Positions 1 through 9,204 of a stretch of 64,000 bases of DNA are shown one piece after another. Every line of letters begins with the position of its first letter. Positions within the stretch are counted from its first letter, which is position 1. Below the pieces are notes generated by a model. That model made no database searches. It had not been told where the DNA came from and saw only the letters and a list, made by a program, of their open reading frames with translations. This DNA comes from Acidobacteriota bacterium (lineage in GTDB: Bacteria > Acidobacteriota > Blastocatellia > RBC074): positions 1 through 64,000 of the forward strand of contig JACPYM010000051.1 of assembly GCA_016196035.1 (NCBI GenBank), in the 5' to 3' direction. Made by a program: the position numbers and the translations under genes.

Positions 1-88
1 CAGTACCGCGCGCGTGAGCAAGCGGCGCGTCAAGCTTGCCCCCTTAGCTGAACTGCCAAAGCGCCGCTTGCTCACGCGCGCGGTACTG
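1..88. repeat. Perfect 28-bp inverted repeat
   Basis: Positions 1-28 are the exact reverse complement of 61-88, around a 32-base centre. It lies downstream of the PfkB kinase gene and may act as a terminator, but there is no T-run. It belongs to the set of intergenic hairpins seen throughout this window. Confidence 0.9.
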
Positions 89-130
89 TCCCGCTGCGCG
101 GTTTTCCCGTACATCGTAGTGAAAACTGAG

Positions 131-1060
131 CTAAGTCAAAAAAGCCTGCAACTCCGCCGCTGTCGGCAAGCCGTCGCGCGCGCCGAATTCGCGGCATTGC
201 AACGCCGCCACCGCATTCGCCGCGCGCATCGTCTCTTCGATGTTCATGCCTTTGCACAAGCCGTAAATGAAGCCGGCGCGGAAGGCGTCGCCCGCGCCCG
301 TCGTGTCTTTGATCACCGGCGGACGAAAGGCCGATGAGGCGATGAACTGGTTTTCGACGAAGGCCAGTGCGCCGCGCGAGCCTTGCGTCATCGCCACCAG
401 ATAACAGCCGTAGCGTTCGTGCAATTTGCGCAGCGCCGCTTGCTCATCCATCGTGCCGCCTAGTTCATTCGCCAGCCCTTGCGAAGTGATCAGGCAATCT
501 ACCTGCGGCAGCAATTCGTCAATGCCGGGGTAGGCGGTGTCGAGATCAATGGTGACGATCATCCCGGCTTCATGCGCCCATTGCGCGGCTTGCAACGCCG
601 CCCCGGTGTCGAAGCCGTCCAGGTGCAGCACGCGCGCATTGGTGATCCATTCGCGGCGCACCTCTTCGGGCGCGATGCGCGTGCGGTCGTCGTGATACCA
701 GAGGATCGTGCGTTCGCCCGAAAACTGTTCGATGATGATGACCGCGCCCTGGGTCTTGGCGCCGACGGCGATCAGCACGTTGGAACAATCCACGCCCTCT
801 TTTTGCAGCGATTCGATCAGCATCCGGCCTTCGTTGTCATAGCCGACTTTGCCGATGTAGCTGGCGCGCAAGCCCAGCCGCTGCGTGCCGACCATCGCCG
901 ACGAAACCTGGCCGCCCGCCATTTGTTGATGGCCGGTCAGCCGGACTTTGGTGTTGAAGTGCGGGAAACGCGGAATGCCGACCAGATGGTCTACGGCGTT
1001 GAGGCCGAAGCCGGCGACATCAAAAGGGCGGTCGGTGGGAAGGGTGAAGGCGAAGTTCAT
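131..1060 (-). CDS. PfkB-family carbohydrate kinase (ribokinase-like)
   Basis: A 309-residue cytosolic sugar kinase that would phosphorylate a sugar or sugar derivative with ATP. The N-terminus has the family pattern (GFGLNAVDHL near residues 10-19, then a MAGGQVSSA glycine-rich segment), and the C-terminus carries the anion-hole/catalytic signature DTTGAGDAF at about 252-260, whose last Asp is the usual catalytic base. Length is normal for the family. The frame is open a further 25 codons upstream, but the ATG at 1060 begins where homologous proteins begin. The substrate cannot be told from sequence. It stands alone, with the broken toxin gene upstream. Confidence 0.9.
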   Translation of the reverse strand: MNFAFTLPTDRPFDVAGFGLNAVDHLVGIPRFPHFNTKVRLTGHQQMAGGQVSSAMVGTQRLGLRASYIGKVGYDNEGRMLIESLQKEGVDCSNVLIAVGAKTQGAVIIIEQFSGERTILWYHDDRTRIAPEEVRREWITNARVLHLDGFDTGAALQAAQWAHEAGMIVTIDLDTAYPGIDELLPQVDCLITSQGLANELGGTMDEQAALRKLHERYGCYLVAMTQGSRGALAFVENQFIASSAFRPPVIKDTTGAGDAFRAGFIYGLCKGMNIEETMRAANAVAALQCREFGARDGLPTAAELQAFLT

Positions 1061-1106
1061 TGTGTGTCGAATTGAGGAATGGTTGTGAATTGCGCAAGTA
1101 AGCTGC

Positions 1107-1437
1107 TCATCGTTGTCTAAGCGCCTTAAACCCAAGCGCGAATTCGATGGCTGCCATAACCTCGCGCATGCGCGTGGTCGAGAGCGCGGTTACAAATTCA
1201 TCAAGCGAGTCTTTGTGGATGGTTGATGTTATCCAAGTTGATGGCGCACTCAGTAAGCACGCCATCTTCGTAAGGCGTTAGCATCACTTCGGTAGGAATC
1301 TGGCGAATGCGCGTCGTGAGTGGTGCAACCGTGAGGTTAGTTAAAAACGAGCTGGCTGCATTGCGCGTCAGAATCAGCATGGGGCGTCGCTTATCTGGTG
1401 GCGGCAGAGAACACCAATACACCTCACCTTGGTTCAT
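1107..1437 (-). pseudogene. MazF/PemK-type endoribonuclease toxin, frameshifted
   Basis: The reading frame from the ATG at 1437 (MNQGEVYWCSLPPPDKRRPM) is a clear MazF/PemK fold: a GEVYW start, an RPMLIL strand and ending in NLDNI. It then shifts near 1222 and stops at 1201. The frame shifted at that point continues TIHKDSLDEFVTAL and MREVMAAIEFALG to a stop at 1107, which is the normal MazF C-terminus. A 2-nt loss (or 1-nt gain) next to the NLDNI codons explains the break. The start overlaps the antitoxin gene by 14 nt and has a GGAG ribosome site. The toxin is likely inactive unless this is a sequencing error. Confidence 0.82.
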
Positions 1438-1669
1438 ACGGCTCTCCCCACGCACGTATGGCGTCTATGCCATCAAACTCGCCAGGTTCCACCGGGTAAC
1501 GAGCATATCCTGCGGCATGGCGGCGCTCTTGCGCGAGTTCTTCTTGCTGTTGCAAGGCGGCCTTGAGTGACTGCTGGATAAAGTCTGATCGTGTTAGCGC
1601 GAGTTCGCGAGTTAAGCGATCAATCTGCGCCAGCATTGCATCTTCGATTGTGACTTCGATTGTTTGCAT
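1424..1669 (-). CDS. Ribbon-helix-helix antitoxin of MazEF-type module
   Basis: An 81-residue protein with an N-terminal beta strand (QTIEVTIED) and two helices (MLAQIDRLTRELALTRSDFIQQSLKAAL), the arrangement of a CopG/MetJ-like ribbon-helix-helix DNA-binding domain. The acidic tail (PVEPGEFDGIDAIRAWGEPYE) would be the toxin-neutralising segment. It is transcribed first and overlaps the toxin start by 14 nt, so the pair is likely translationally coupled and autoregulated, as is usual for these modules. It remains intact although its toxin is frameshifted. Confidence 0.8.
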   Translation of the reverse strand: MQTIEVTIEDAMLAQIDRLTRELALTRSDFIQQSLKAALQQQEELAQERRHAAGYARYPVEPGEFDGIDAIRAWGEPYEPR

Positions 1670-1790
1670 AGGCTTTTACCGAGAGAAGTTTGCCATAATG
1701 TCGCAGCACAACCAATAGGCTGCGCCGCGACTAAGTTCCACTTCCTTGCCATGTCAACCGTGTCTCCGAATACAAGCTTTTGCAAAGCAC

Positions 1791-2156
1791 CTATTCGATG
1801 TAATCAATCGTCACTTCCTCACCTCTGGCTAGTTTCAACACACTTTCTTCATCGGCAACCTGAAACTCTGAATAGGTAAGCTCATCTTTATTGCGTAATT
1901 GATTGGTTTGATCCCAATGCGAAACTGAAATGACCTTGCGAATGCCAGCGAAAAGCATTTCAGCAGGCTGGCCGTTCATAGTTAGGCTCTCATCTTTGTA
2001 GCCGGCTTCTTCGTTGGCCCAAGCCTCAGCTTTCTCCCACGCTTCTTGACCGTCTGAAGCTTCGATCAAATAGACATTCTCCCACACGGTAAAGCCATCT
2101 TGCGTACCGCTCTTCAGCTTAAAGTACATAATCGCGTGTGCGGCATACCAAGCCAT
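1791..2156 (-). CDS. DUF4288-like protein
   Basis: A 121-residue soluble protein starting MAWYAAHAIMYFKLKSG, with the pattern WYAAH, VWENVYLIEA, EAWEKAEAWA and MLFAGIRKVISV that I associate with the DUF4288 family. Function is unknown. It has no signal peptide, membrane segment or obvious catalytic motif. It sits 25 nt upstream of the argG stop on the same strand but in an order that does not suggest a shared role. Family assignment is from memory of the pattern. Confidence 0.65.
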   Translation of the reverse strand: MAWYAAHAIMYFKLKSGTQDGFTVWENVYLIEASDGQEAWEKAEAWANEEAGYKDESLTMNGQPAEMLFAGIRKVISVSHWDQTNQLRNKDELTYSEFQVADEESVLKLARGEEVTIDYIE

Positions 2157-2181
2157 CGCTTTACCTCATTCTGATGAATGG

Positions 2182-3387
2182 CTACTTCTTCTGCGCCAAA
2201 GCCTGCACCCGCATCGGCAACCCAAAGATATTGATGAAGCCCGCCGCGTCCTTCTGATCGTAACTCGCGCCCATCGTGAACGAGGCCAGATCGGGGCGAT
2301 AGAGCGTGTTCGGCGAGGTGCGTCCGGCGACGATGATGTTGCCTTTGTACAGCTTCAGCTTGCACGAACCGCTGACCGGTTTCATCAGCGTATTCACGAA
2401 GGCATCCAGCGCCTCGCGCAGCGGCGTGAACCATTGACCGAAGTAGACCATCTCGGCGTATTTGTGCGCGACGATCTCTTTGTAATGCGCCGACTCGCGG
2501 TCGAGACAGAGCGATTCCAGTTCGCGCAAGGCGACCAGCAATTGCGTGCCGCCGGGCGTCTCATACACGCCGCGCGATTTCATGCCGACCAAACGGTTTT
2601 CGACCAGATCAATGCGGCCTACGCCGTGACGGCCACCGATTTCGTTGAGCTTTTCGAGCAGCGGAATCGGATCGAGGTGTTCGCCGTTGACCGAAACGGG
2701 CGTGCCTTGCTCGAAGCCGATTTCGACGTATTCGGGCGTGTCGGGCGCGTTTTCGGGCGAGACGCTCAATTCAAACATCGCTTCGTCGGGTTCGTTGGCG
2801 GGGTCTTCGAGAATGCCGCCCTCGTGCGAGAGGTGCCAGATGTTACGGTCGTGCGAATAGATTTTCTCACGGCTGGCCGTGATCGGAATCTGGCGTTCGT
2901 TGGCGTAATCAATCGCATCTTCGCGCGAGACGATGTCCCATTCGCGCCAGGGGGCGATGACCGGCAATTCTGGCGCGAGCGCCTTGAAGGTCAATTCAAA
3001 ACGCACCTGATCGTTGCCCTTGCCTGTGCAGCCGTGCGAGAGTGCATCGCAGCCGGTTTGCTTGGCGATTTCGACCTGCTTTTTGGCGATGACCGGACGC
3101 GCGAACGAAGTGCCCAGCAGGTATTTGTGTTCGTAAACGGCCCCGGCCTTCAGCGTCGGCCAAATGTATTCGGTGATGAATTCGTGGCGCAGGTCTTCGA
3201 CATAGCTTTCGCACGCGCCGGTCTTGAGGGCTTTCTCGTTGAGGCCGGTTAGCTCTTCGGCCTGGCCCACGTCACCGGCGATGGCGACGACTTCGCAACC
3301 GTAATTTTCTTTGAGCCACGGGATGATGATCGAAGTATCGAGGCCGCCCGAATAGGCCAGCCCGACTTTCTTGAAAGTTTGCGTCAT
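2182..3387 (-). CDS. argG: Argininosuccinate synthase
   Basis: A 401-residue cytosolic enzyme that joins citrulline and aspartate with ATP cleavage in arginine synthesis. The N-terminal PP-loop [15 protein letters not shown] (about residue 9 onward) and the [15 protein letters not shown] segment are diagnostic, and the length matches the bacterial enzyme. The ATG at 3387 is preceded by a GGAG ribosome site; the frame extends 43 codons upstream but that stretch is repeat-like DNA. No other arg genes are adjacent. Confidence 0.97.
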   Translation of the reverse strand: MTQTFKKVGLAYSGGLDTSIIIPWLKENYGCEVVAIAGDVGQAEELTGLNEKALKTGACESYVEDLRHEFITEYIWPTLKAGAVYEHKYLLGTSFARPVIAKKQVEIAKQTGCDALSHGCTGKGNDQVRFELTFKALAPELPVIAPWREWDIVSREDAIDYANERQIPITASREKIYSHDRNIWHLSHEGGILEDPANEPDEAMFELSVSPENAPDTPEYVEIGFEQGTPVSVNGEHLDPIPLLEKLNEIGGRHGVGRIDLVENRLVGMKSRGVYETPGGTQLLVALRELESLCLDRESAHYKEIVAHKYAEMVYFGQWFTPLREALDAFVNTLMKPVSGSCKLKLYKGNIIVAGRTSPNTLYRPDLASFTMGASYDQKDAAGFINIFGLPMRVQALAQKK

Positions 3388-3495
3388 TGCTTGCTCCGCT
3401 TTGAAAAGGTGATGTGAACGAAGCGCGCAGTATACACGCGGGGCGGGGAATTGCGGAACCGTTGAACCGCCAAAGTCGGGGCTGCCCAAATCTTT

Positions 3496-3615
3496 GCCAC
3501 AGAGGCACGGAGGCACAGAGCGTAGAGCCAGGTCTGACAGGGAGATGTTGCAGTCGCGACCTATTTGGGTTGAGCAATCTCTCCGTTTTTTTCTGTGCCT
3601 CCGTGCCTATGTGGC
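3496..3615. repeat. Inverted array of tandem short words (CACAGAGG type)
   Basis: Positions 3496-3520 contain tandem variants of a GGCACAGA/GGCACGGA word, and 3593-3615 hold the reverse complement with small changes. A similar element lies at 23275-23356. It occupies much of the 380-nt gap between argG and the M2 peptidase gene, in which I see no gene. Confidence 0.8.
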
Positions 3616-3768
3616 GAACTCTTTTGAGAATGGACAATCTCCGCTGTCAAAGCAGGTTCCAAGGCTTGATTGACACCCCCGCAGCCTTCCCCTAGGCTAA
3701 CGTTGCTTGTTTGAATCGCACACAAACTGTAATTTCAATCCATCTTTTTCCAAGCCGGAGGTCGCTTT

Positions 3769-5628
3769 ATGAAATGCGGTCGTTTCGTTCTGAGTTTGAT
3801 TTTGACGGCGCTGCTGATGCTCGCCGCGTGCGCTACGCAACCGGGCACTGCGCCGAACGGTAATACTGGCAACGACGTTGCCGTGACTGCCGAGGGCGCT
3901 GAAAAATTCATCGCTGACGCTGAGAAACGCTTTTCCGACGCGACGATCAAATTGAGCCGCGCCAGTTGGGTCAAAAGCAATTTCATCACCGATGACACCG
4001 AAGCCATCGAAGCCAACCAGAATGAGGCATTCATCGCGCTGGGGACGGACTTGGCCGAAACCGCGCGCAAGTTCGACGGCGTGAACCTTTCGCCCGATGC
4101 CGCCCGCAAATTGAAATTGATGAAGCTGGCGCTCACGCTGCCTGCGCCAAAAGACGCCAAAGAGCGCAAGGAACTGACCGAAGTCGCGGCCTCGATGGAA
4201 GGCGATTACGGCAAAGGCAAGTACTGCCCGGACGGCCCGGATAAGAAATGCCTGAGCCTCGGCGATCTCGAAAAAATCCTGGCCGAAAGCCGCAACCCCG
4301 AAGAGTTAAAGAAAGCCTGGCTTGGTTGGCACGCCATCTCGCCCAAGTATCGCCCGCGTTATGTGCGCTTTGTCGAATTGGCGAATAAGGGCGCGAAGGA
4401 GATGGGCTTCAAAGATGTCGGCGCGATGTGGCGGACGAATTACGACATGGAGCCGGACGCCTTTGCCGCCGAGATGGAACGGTTGTGGACGCAGGTCAAA
4501 CCGCTTTATGAATCGCTGCACACCTATGTGCGCGCCAAGCTGCGGCAGAAATACGGCGACGCGGTGGTGCCTGCCAACGGCCCTATCCCAGCGCACCTGC
4601 TCGGCAATATGTGGGCACAACAATGGGGCAACATTTACGACGTGGTGAAACCCGCTACCGCATCTGCTGGGGCAGGAGGTCAGACCTACGACCTGAGCAA
4701 AATCTTGCAAGCGCGCAAGACAGACGCCAAACAGATGGTCAAATACGGCGAAGGCTTTTTCACCTCGCTGGGCTTTGAAACTTTGCCGTCAACGTTCTGG
4801 GAACGCTCGCTGTTTACCAAGCCGCAAGACCGCGATGTCGTTTGCCACGCCAGCGCCTGGGATATTGATAACCAGCACGACGTGCGCATCAAGATGTGCA
4901 TCAACATCAACGAAGAAGACTTCACCACGATTCACCACGAACTCGGTCACAACTTTTATCAAATGGCTTATGCGCCGCAAGCGCCGCTTTACCAGGACAG
5001 CGCAAACGACGGTTTTCACGAAGCCATTGGCGACACGATTGCTCTGTCGGTTACGCCGGAGTATCTGAAACAGCTTGGCCTGATTGATAAAGCGCCCGAC
5101 ACCAGCGCCGACATTCCGCTGTTGTTAAAGCTGGCGCTGGACAAAGTCGCGTTCCTGCCGTTCGGTTATTTGGTGGATCAATGGCGCTGGAAAGTCTTTG
5201 CGGGCGAGACGGGCGCGGGCGATTACAACAAACTCTGGTGGGATTTGCGTGAGCGCTATCAGAACGTTGGCGCGCCCGCCCCGCGCAGCGAACAGGATTT
5301 TGACGCGGGCGCAAAATATCACGTCGCCAGCAATACGCCGTATGCACGTTACTTCCTGGCCGCCTTGTTGCAATTCCAATTTCACCGCGCACTTTGCAAA
5401 GAAGCGGGCAACACCGGGCCACTCAATCGCTGTTCGATCTATGGCAACAAGGCTGCGGGCGCGAAGCTGAAATCCATGCTCGCGCTGGGCAAGAGCAAAC
5501 CCTGGCCCGAAGCGCTCAAAGCCATGACCGGCGAAGACAAGATGGACGCGACCGCGATCATTGATTATTTCGCGCCGCTCAAAACCTGGCTGGATGCGCA
5601 GAACAAGGCGCTGCTCGCAACCAAGTAA
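3769..5628 (+). CDS. M2-family peptidyl-dipeptidase (ACE-like) lipoprotein
   Basis: A 619-residue zinc metallopeptidase of the angiotensin-converting-enzyme family, expected to release dipeptides from peptide C-termini outside the cytoplasm. Residues 1-22 form a lipoprotein signal peptide ending in LMLAAC, so it is likely membrane-anchored. The zinc site is clear: HELGH at 390-394 and a third ligand Glu418 in FHEAIGD, exactly 24 residues after the second His, as in ACE. The AGG-rich site 8 nt before the ATG supports the start. A Gly/Ala-rich insert near 302-312 looks like a flexible loop. It stands alone. Confidence 0.95.
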   Translation: MKCGRFVLSLILTALLMLAACATQPGTAPNGNTGNDVAVTAEGAEKFIADAEKRFSDATIKLSRASWVKSNFITDDTEAIEANQNEAFIALGTDLAETARKFDGVNLSPDAARKLKLMKLALTLPAPKDAKERKELTEVAASMEGDYGKGKYCPDGPDKKCLSLGDLEKILAESRNPEELKKAWLGWHAISPKYRPRYVRFVELANKGAKEMGFKDVGAMWRTNYDMEPDAFAAEMERLWTQVKPLYESLHTYVRAKLRQKYGDAVVPANGPIPAHLLGNMWAQQWGNIYDVVKPATASAGAGGQTYDLSKILQARKTDAKQMVKYGEGFFTSLGFETLPSTFWERSLFTKPQDRDVVCHASAWDIDNQHDVRIKMCININEEDFTTIHHELGHNFYQMAYAPQAPLYQDSANDGFHEAIGDTIALSVTPEYLKQLGLIDKAPDTSADIPLLLKLALDKVAFLPFGYLVDQWRWKVFAGETGAGDYNKLWWDLRERYQNVGAPAPRSEQDFDAGAKYHVASNTPYARYFLAALLQFQFHRALCKEAGNTGPLNRCSIYGNKAAGAKLKSMLALGKSKPWPEALKAMTGEDKMDATAIIDYFAPLKTWLDAQNKALLATK

Positions 5629-5636
5629 CTTTTCCT

Positions 5637-5719
5637 GCCCACGCAGCCACACGAAGGTTCACGAAGGAACGGACAGATGAAATGTCTTCTTCGTGTTTCC
5701 TTTGTGTGGCTTCGTGGGC
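5637..5719. repeat. Imperfect inverted repeat (GCCACACGAAGG type)
   Basis: Arm 5637-5666 pairs with 5689-5719. The arms contain tandem CACGAAGG-like words. The element separates the M2 peptidase from the PLP enzyme gene and reaches to 10 nt before the latter's start, so it could affect that gene's translation. Confidence 0.75.
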
Positions 5720-5728
5720 AAAATTCTT

Positions 5729-6847
5729 ATGAAAATCGAGACTCTCGCCGTCCAGGCTGGCCACACCACCGATCCGACAACCGGAGCCGTCGCCCCACCG
5801 CTCGTCCTCTCGACCACATTCGAGCGCGATGCGCAAAACAACCCGCTCGGCGCTTACGTCTATTCGCGCAGCGAAAATCCCAATCGCCTCGCGCTAGAAG
5901 AAGCTTTTACTGCAATGGAAGGCGGCGCGGCTTCGGCGGCTTTCGCTTCAGGCCAAGCCGCCACGATGAGCGTGATGCACGCGCTTTCAACCGGCGATCA
6001 CGTCATTGCGCCGACCGATATTTATTATGGCACGCGCGCTCAGGCTGATTTGCTCTATGCGCGCTGGGGCTTGCAAGCCACTTTTGTAGACACGACTGAC
6101 CTCGATCAAATCAAAGCCGCCTTGCGCCCCAACACCAAACTCATCTGGATCGAAACGCCTTCGAATCCGCGTTTGCACATCACCGACATTGCCGCCGTCG
6201 CTGACATCGCGCATCACCACGGCGCGGTGCTCGCCTGTGACAACACCTGGGCGACGCCGCTGCTGACGCGGCCGTTCGAGTTCGGCGCCGATCTCGTGAT
6301 GCATTCGACGACCAAGTATTTCGGCGGGCACAGCGATGTGCTTAGCGGTTGCATCGTCGCGCGCGAACAGAACGAATACTTTGAACGCATCCGTACCTTT
6401 CAGATTCAAGGTGGCGCGGTCGCCTCGCCCTTTGATTGCTGGCTACTGTTGCGCAGCCTGCCGACGATGCCCGCCCGCGTCCAGATTCAATCCCAAAATG
6501 CGGCGAAGTTGGCCGAAGCCTTGAACCGCAATGCGCGGCTGACGACTGTGCATTACCCTGGCTTGCCCACGCATCCTGGCCACGCGATTGCGGCGCGGCA
6601 GATGAAAAATTTTGGCGGGATGCTTTCGATTGAGGTAGCGGGTGGACGCGAGGCGGCATTGGCGGTTGCGGGCCGCGTACAAATTTTCAAACGCGCCACC
6701 AGCCTCGGCGGTGTCGAAAGCCTGCTCGAACATCGTGCCACCGTCGAAGGGCCGGACTCGACGACGCCCGACAATTTGTTGCGGCTTTCGATTGGTTTGG
6801 AACATGCGGATGATTTGCTGGCGGATTTGATGCAGGCGCTGGATTGA
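5729..6847 (+). CDS. Cystathionine gamma-synthase/lyase-type PLP enzyme
   Basis: A 372-residue enzyme of the Cys/Met-metabolism PLP family (trans-sulfuration). Visible features are SRSENPNR near the N-terminus, FASGQAA, IETPSNPR, the aspartate in ACDNTWATP that pairs with the cofactor, and the PLP lysine in HSTTKYFGGHSDV. Gamma-synthase, gamma-lyase and O-acyl-homoserine sulfhydrylase activities cannot be separated by eye. The ATG at 5729 is chosen because the product starts MKIETLAVQAGH, the usual family start; there is no clear ribosome site, and a repeat ends just upstream. Confidence 0.92.
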   Translation: MKIETLAVQAGHTTDPTTGAVAPPLVLSTTFERDAQNNPLGAYVYSRSENPNRLALEEAFTAMEGGAASAAFASGQAATMSVMHALSTGDHVIAPTDIYYGTRAQADLLYARWGLQATFVDTTDLDQIKAALRPNTKLIWIETPSNPRLHITDIAAVADIAHHHGAVLACDNTWATPLLTRPFEFGADLVMHSTTKYFGGHSDVLSGCIVAREQNEYFERIRTFQIQGGAVASPFDCWLLLRSLPTMPARVQIQSQNAAKLAEALNRNARLTTVHYPGLPTHPGHAIAARQMKNFGGMLSIEVAGGREAALAVAGRVQIFKRATSLGGVESLLEHRATVEGPDSTTPDNLLRLSIGLEHADDLLADLMQALD

Positions 6848-6930
6848 AAAGAACCCAAGAGAGCTTTTGCGGCAAGCCGAGAATCTTCTGGCGTTCTTCG
6901 GCTATAGAATTTCAGTGATGGGAGTTTCCA

Positions 6931-7683
6931 ATGAGCCAAACCAAAATCAATCTCGGCAATGTGCGCGTTGCCAGTCCGTGCCCAAAGAAATGGGAAGAAA
7001 TGGCGGGCGATGAGCGTGTGCGTTTCTGTTCGCACTGTCAGCTTAACGTTTACAACTTTTCGGCAATGACAAAGGCCGAGGCGGAAAGCTTTCTGTTGAA
7101 AGCAGAGGGCCGCGTCTGTGGCCGGTTTTATCGGCGTGCTGACGGTACGATGCTGACGCAGGATTGCCCGGTTGGGTTGCGGGCTGTCAGGCAGCGTGTC
7201 TCGCGTTTGGCAGCCACTGCATTTTCTGCTGTCGTTGGGTTATTTACTGGCGCGGGATTCGCGCAGCAAATTCAGAGCGAGACGAAAGCTGATATTCAAC
7301 GCAGTCTGCGGCGCTATGATCAGCCATCAATTCAAGGGACAGTCTATGATCAGTCGCGTGCGGTGATTGCGGGTGCAAGAGTGATGGCAACCCAGCAACA
7401 GACCAAAAAGGTGACTCACACAAACACAAACGAAGCTGGCCGCTTCCGCTTCGTTGATTTACCTGCCGGTGAGTATGAAATTACTGTCGAGTCGCAAGGA
7501 TTTATCAAACTCTCTATGACGGAATTGAAACTGACGGATGATGAAACGATCACTTTAGACGCAACGATGAGGGTAGGTGAGGCAACAATGGGCGCTATGC
7601 TTGTACTTGAGCCACCCCTAATCCCAACCAACGATACCGTTTTGCCAACCACCCTAATTCGCAAAGATAAACCACGTCAGTAA
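6931..7683 (+). CDS. Cys-motif membrane protein with carboxypeptidase-regulatory domain
   Basis: A 250-residue protein. Residues 14-50 carry a conserved cysteine pattern (CPKKWEEM, then RFCSHCQLNVYNFS) that recurs as an N-terminal domain in Acidobacteria and Bacteroidetes, followed by two further cysteines in VCGRF and QDCPVG. A single hydrophobic segment follows at about 90-112, and residues 130-210 form a CarboxypepD_reg/CNA-B-like beta sandwich (IQGTVYDQSRAVIAGARV to GRFRFVDLPAGEYEITVE). The Cys domain would lie in the cytoplasm and the beta domain outside. The role is unknown; a metal- or redox-binding N-domain is only a guess. Confidence 0.75.
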   Translation: MSQTKINLGNVRVASPCPKKWEEMAGDERVRFCSHCQLNVYNFSAMTKAEAESFLLKAEGRVCGRFYRRADGTMLTQDCPVGLRAVRQRVSRLAATAFSAVVGLFTGAGFAQQIQSETKADIQRSLRRYDQPSIQGTVYDQSRAVIAGARVMATQQQTKKVTHTNTNEAGRFRFVDLPAGEYEITVESQGFIKLSMTELKLTDDETITLDATMRVGEATMGAMLVLEPPLIPTNDTVLPTTLIRKDKPRQ

Positions 7684-7691
7684 ACGCGCGC

Positions 7692-7732
7692 TTTTCCGCT
7701 AGCCCAGCCATTCCGGCTGGGCTAGCGGAAAA
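7692..7732. terminator. Bidirectional hairpin terminator
   Basis: Perfect 18-bp arms (7692-7709 and 7715-7732) around a 5-base loop, with A-run and T-run ends so that it can work on both strands. It lies between two convergent genes, 9 nt after one stop and 20 nt after the other. Confidence 0.92.
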
Positions 7733-7752
7733 ATTTGCGTGGGTACCAATGC

Positions 7753-9204
7753 TTAGTGACCAATTGAGGAAACAGCAGTGGTGACGGGTTTCACCGGCTG
7801 CCCATCCACCGTGTAGTTGATAAAGCCGATCATCATCTCGTCATAGGTCGGCTGGCCGAAGCGCACTGCTTTGGTCGGGTCAGGGTTGAACCTATTCTTC
7901 GCCGAGTTGTCGAAATCACCCGTCACCAGAAACTTCGTGCCCTTCGGAATCGCCAGCGGCCGTTGCGGGACGTAGGTCGTTTGCCAGGCGAAGCTATAGT
8001 TGGGCACGTTCAGCAAAACTTCTGTGCGGCCATCCGGGTAAAAGACTTTGTATTCCATCGCCGCCCCGCGATAGTGCATATGCGGCGTCAGTGAATGCAG
8101 GTGAATATCTTCCTGCGCCGTCCAGCAGCCAGTCACGCGGTGATGCGCTGCGCCGGGCGGAATCTGGAAGTAGGTGTTGCCGATGCCGCGCGTGACAGCG
8201 AGTTGCTTGGGCAATTCTTTAGCGAAGATGACGCCCACGCTCGAACGGTCTTTTTCCACGGCGCCCGCAACCTTTGAGTAATGGACTTCAAGCCGAATTT
8301 TTGAACCGGCGGGAACCTTGATGCCGATGCCGGTTTCAAACAGGTCGCCACTCGAACCCGGCGCGAAGCCAGCCAACGCCGTCAACACTGCTTCCTGGCC
8401 GCTGCCATCGCGCTTAAAGCCGATGCCGCCACTCTTGGTCACGCAGCCATCGTCGTAAATGGGCGCGTCCGTCTTAACCCGTTGCAAAAACCCTTCCTGA
8501 TAAAAGATCGCCTCCTTTTCGGCCTCAGCCCGCAACTTGGCGAGTTCTTCCGGGCTCGGTTTGGGACGGTCGCTCTTGGGCGGCGGTGGCACGATGTAAG
8601 CAATGATGTGATGCACGATCTTGCGATTGCCGGGCCGCGCCTCGGCCTTGAGCACATACCGGTCTTCGGTGAAATTCAGCGGAATCTCGAAGTTTTGATA
8701 TTCGTCAGGACCGCTGGCATCGAGCGTGAATTCATTTGGCATGGTCAGCACCAGATCAGGCTTGCCGATACGCCAGCCCTCGACAAATTGCGGTGCGGGC
8801 GGCAAATCTTTGGCCTTGCCTTCGGGCGCGCCGCTGTCCGCCCAAGCCGCAATCTTCTCAATCTCGGTCTGGCTCAAACGCCGGTCGTTGGCCCACGCGC
8901 CCACGTGCGGGTCGGCGTGCCAGGGCGGCATCTGGCGGCTGACGACCTGCTCGCGGATGGACTTGGCCCAGGGGCGCGCGTCTTTGTAACTCATCAGCGA
9001 GAAGGGCGCGGCCTCACCGGGGCGATGGCACTCGGTGCAGCTTTTGAAAAGGATCGGGGCGATGTCTTTGTTAAACGTCACAGGCGTAACGGGCGGTTTG
9101 GTGCTGGCGGCGCTCTGCGCGATCCAGCCCAGCCCTGCGAACAAGGCCAGTGCAACCGCGCTGACCGGACTGATCCAAGGGTGGCGAAGTCTATTTAATG
9201 TCAT
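7753..9204 (-). CDS. Secreted c-type cytochrome with PHM-like copper domain
   Basis: A 483-residue exported protein. After a signal anchor (residues 11-34) comes a haem c motif CTECH at 56-60 in a short cytochrome domain with a likely distal Met (RQMPPWHAD). The C-terminal two thirds resemble the copper type II monooxygenase (PHM/DBH) fold: HHIIAYIVPPP, HHRVTGCW and HLHSLTPHMHYRG supply His and Met ligands. Such fusions are common in Acidobacteria and Planctomycetes; the substrate is unknown. The start has an AGGAG site and overlaps the upstream small gene by ATGA, implying translational coupling. Confidence 0.85.
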   Translation of the reverse strand: MTLNRLRHPWISPVSAVALALFAGLGWIAQSAASTKPPVTPVTFNKDIAPILFKSCTECHRPGEAAPFSLMSYKDARPWAKSIREQVVSRQMPPWHADPHVGAWANDRRLSQTEIEKIAAWADSGAPEGKAKDLPPAPQFVEGWRIGKPDLVLTMPNEFTLDASGPDEYQNFEIPLNFTEDRYVLKAEARPGNRKIVHHIIAYIVPPPPKSDRPKPSPEELAKLRAEAEKEAIFYQEGFLQRVKTDAPIYDDGCVTKSGGIGFKRDGSGQEAVLTALAGFAPGSSGDLFETGIGIKVPAGSKIRLEVHYSKVAGAVEKDRSSVGVIFAKELPKQLAVTRGIGNTYFQIPPGAAHHRVTGCWTAQEDIHLHSLTPHMHYRGAAMEYKVFYPDGRTEVLLNVPNYSFAWQTTYVPQRPLAIPKGTKFLVTGDFDNSAKNRFNPDPTKAVRFGQPTYDEMMIGFINYTVDGQPVKPVTTAVSSIGH

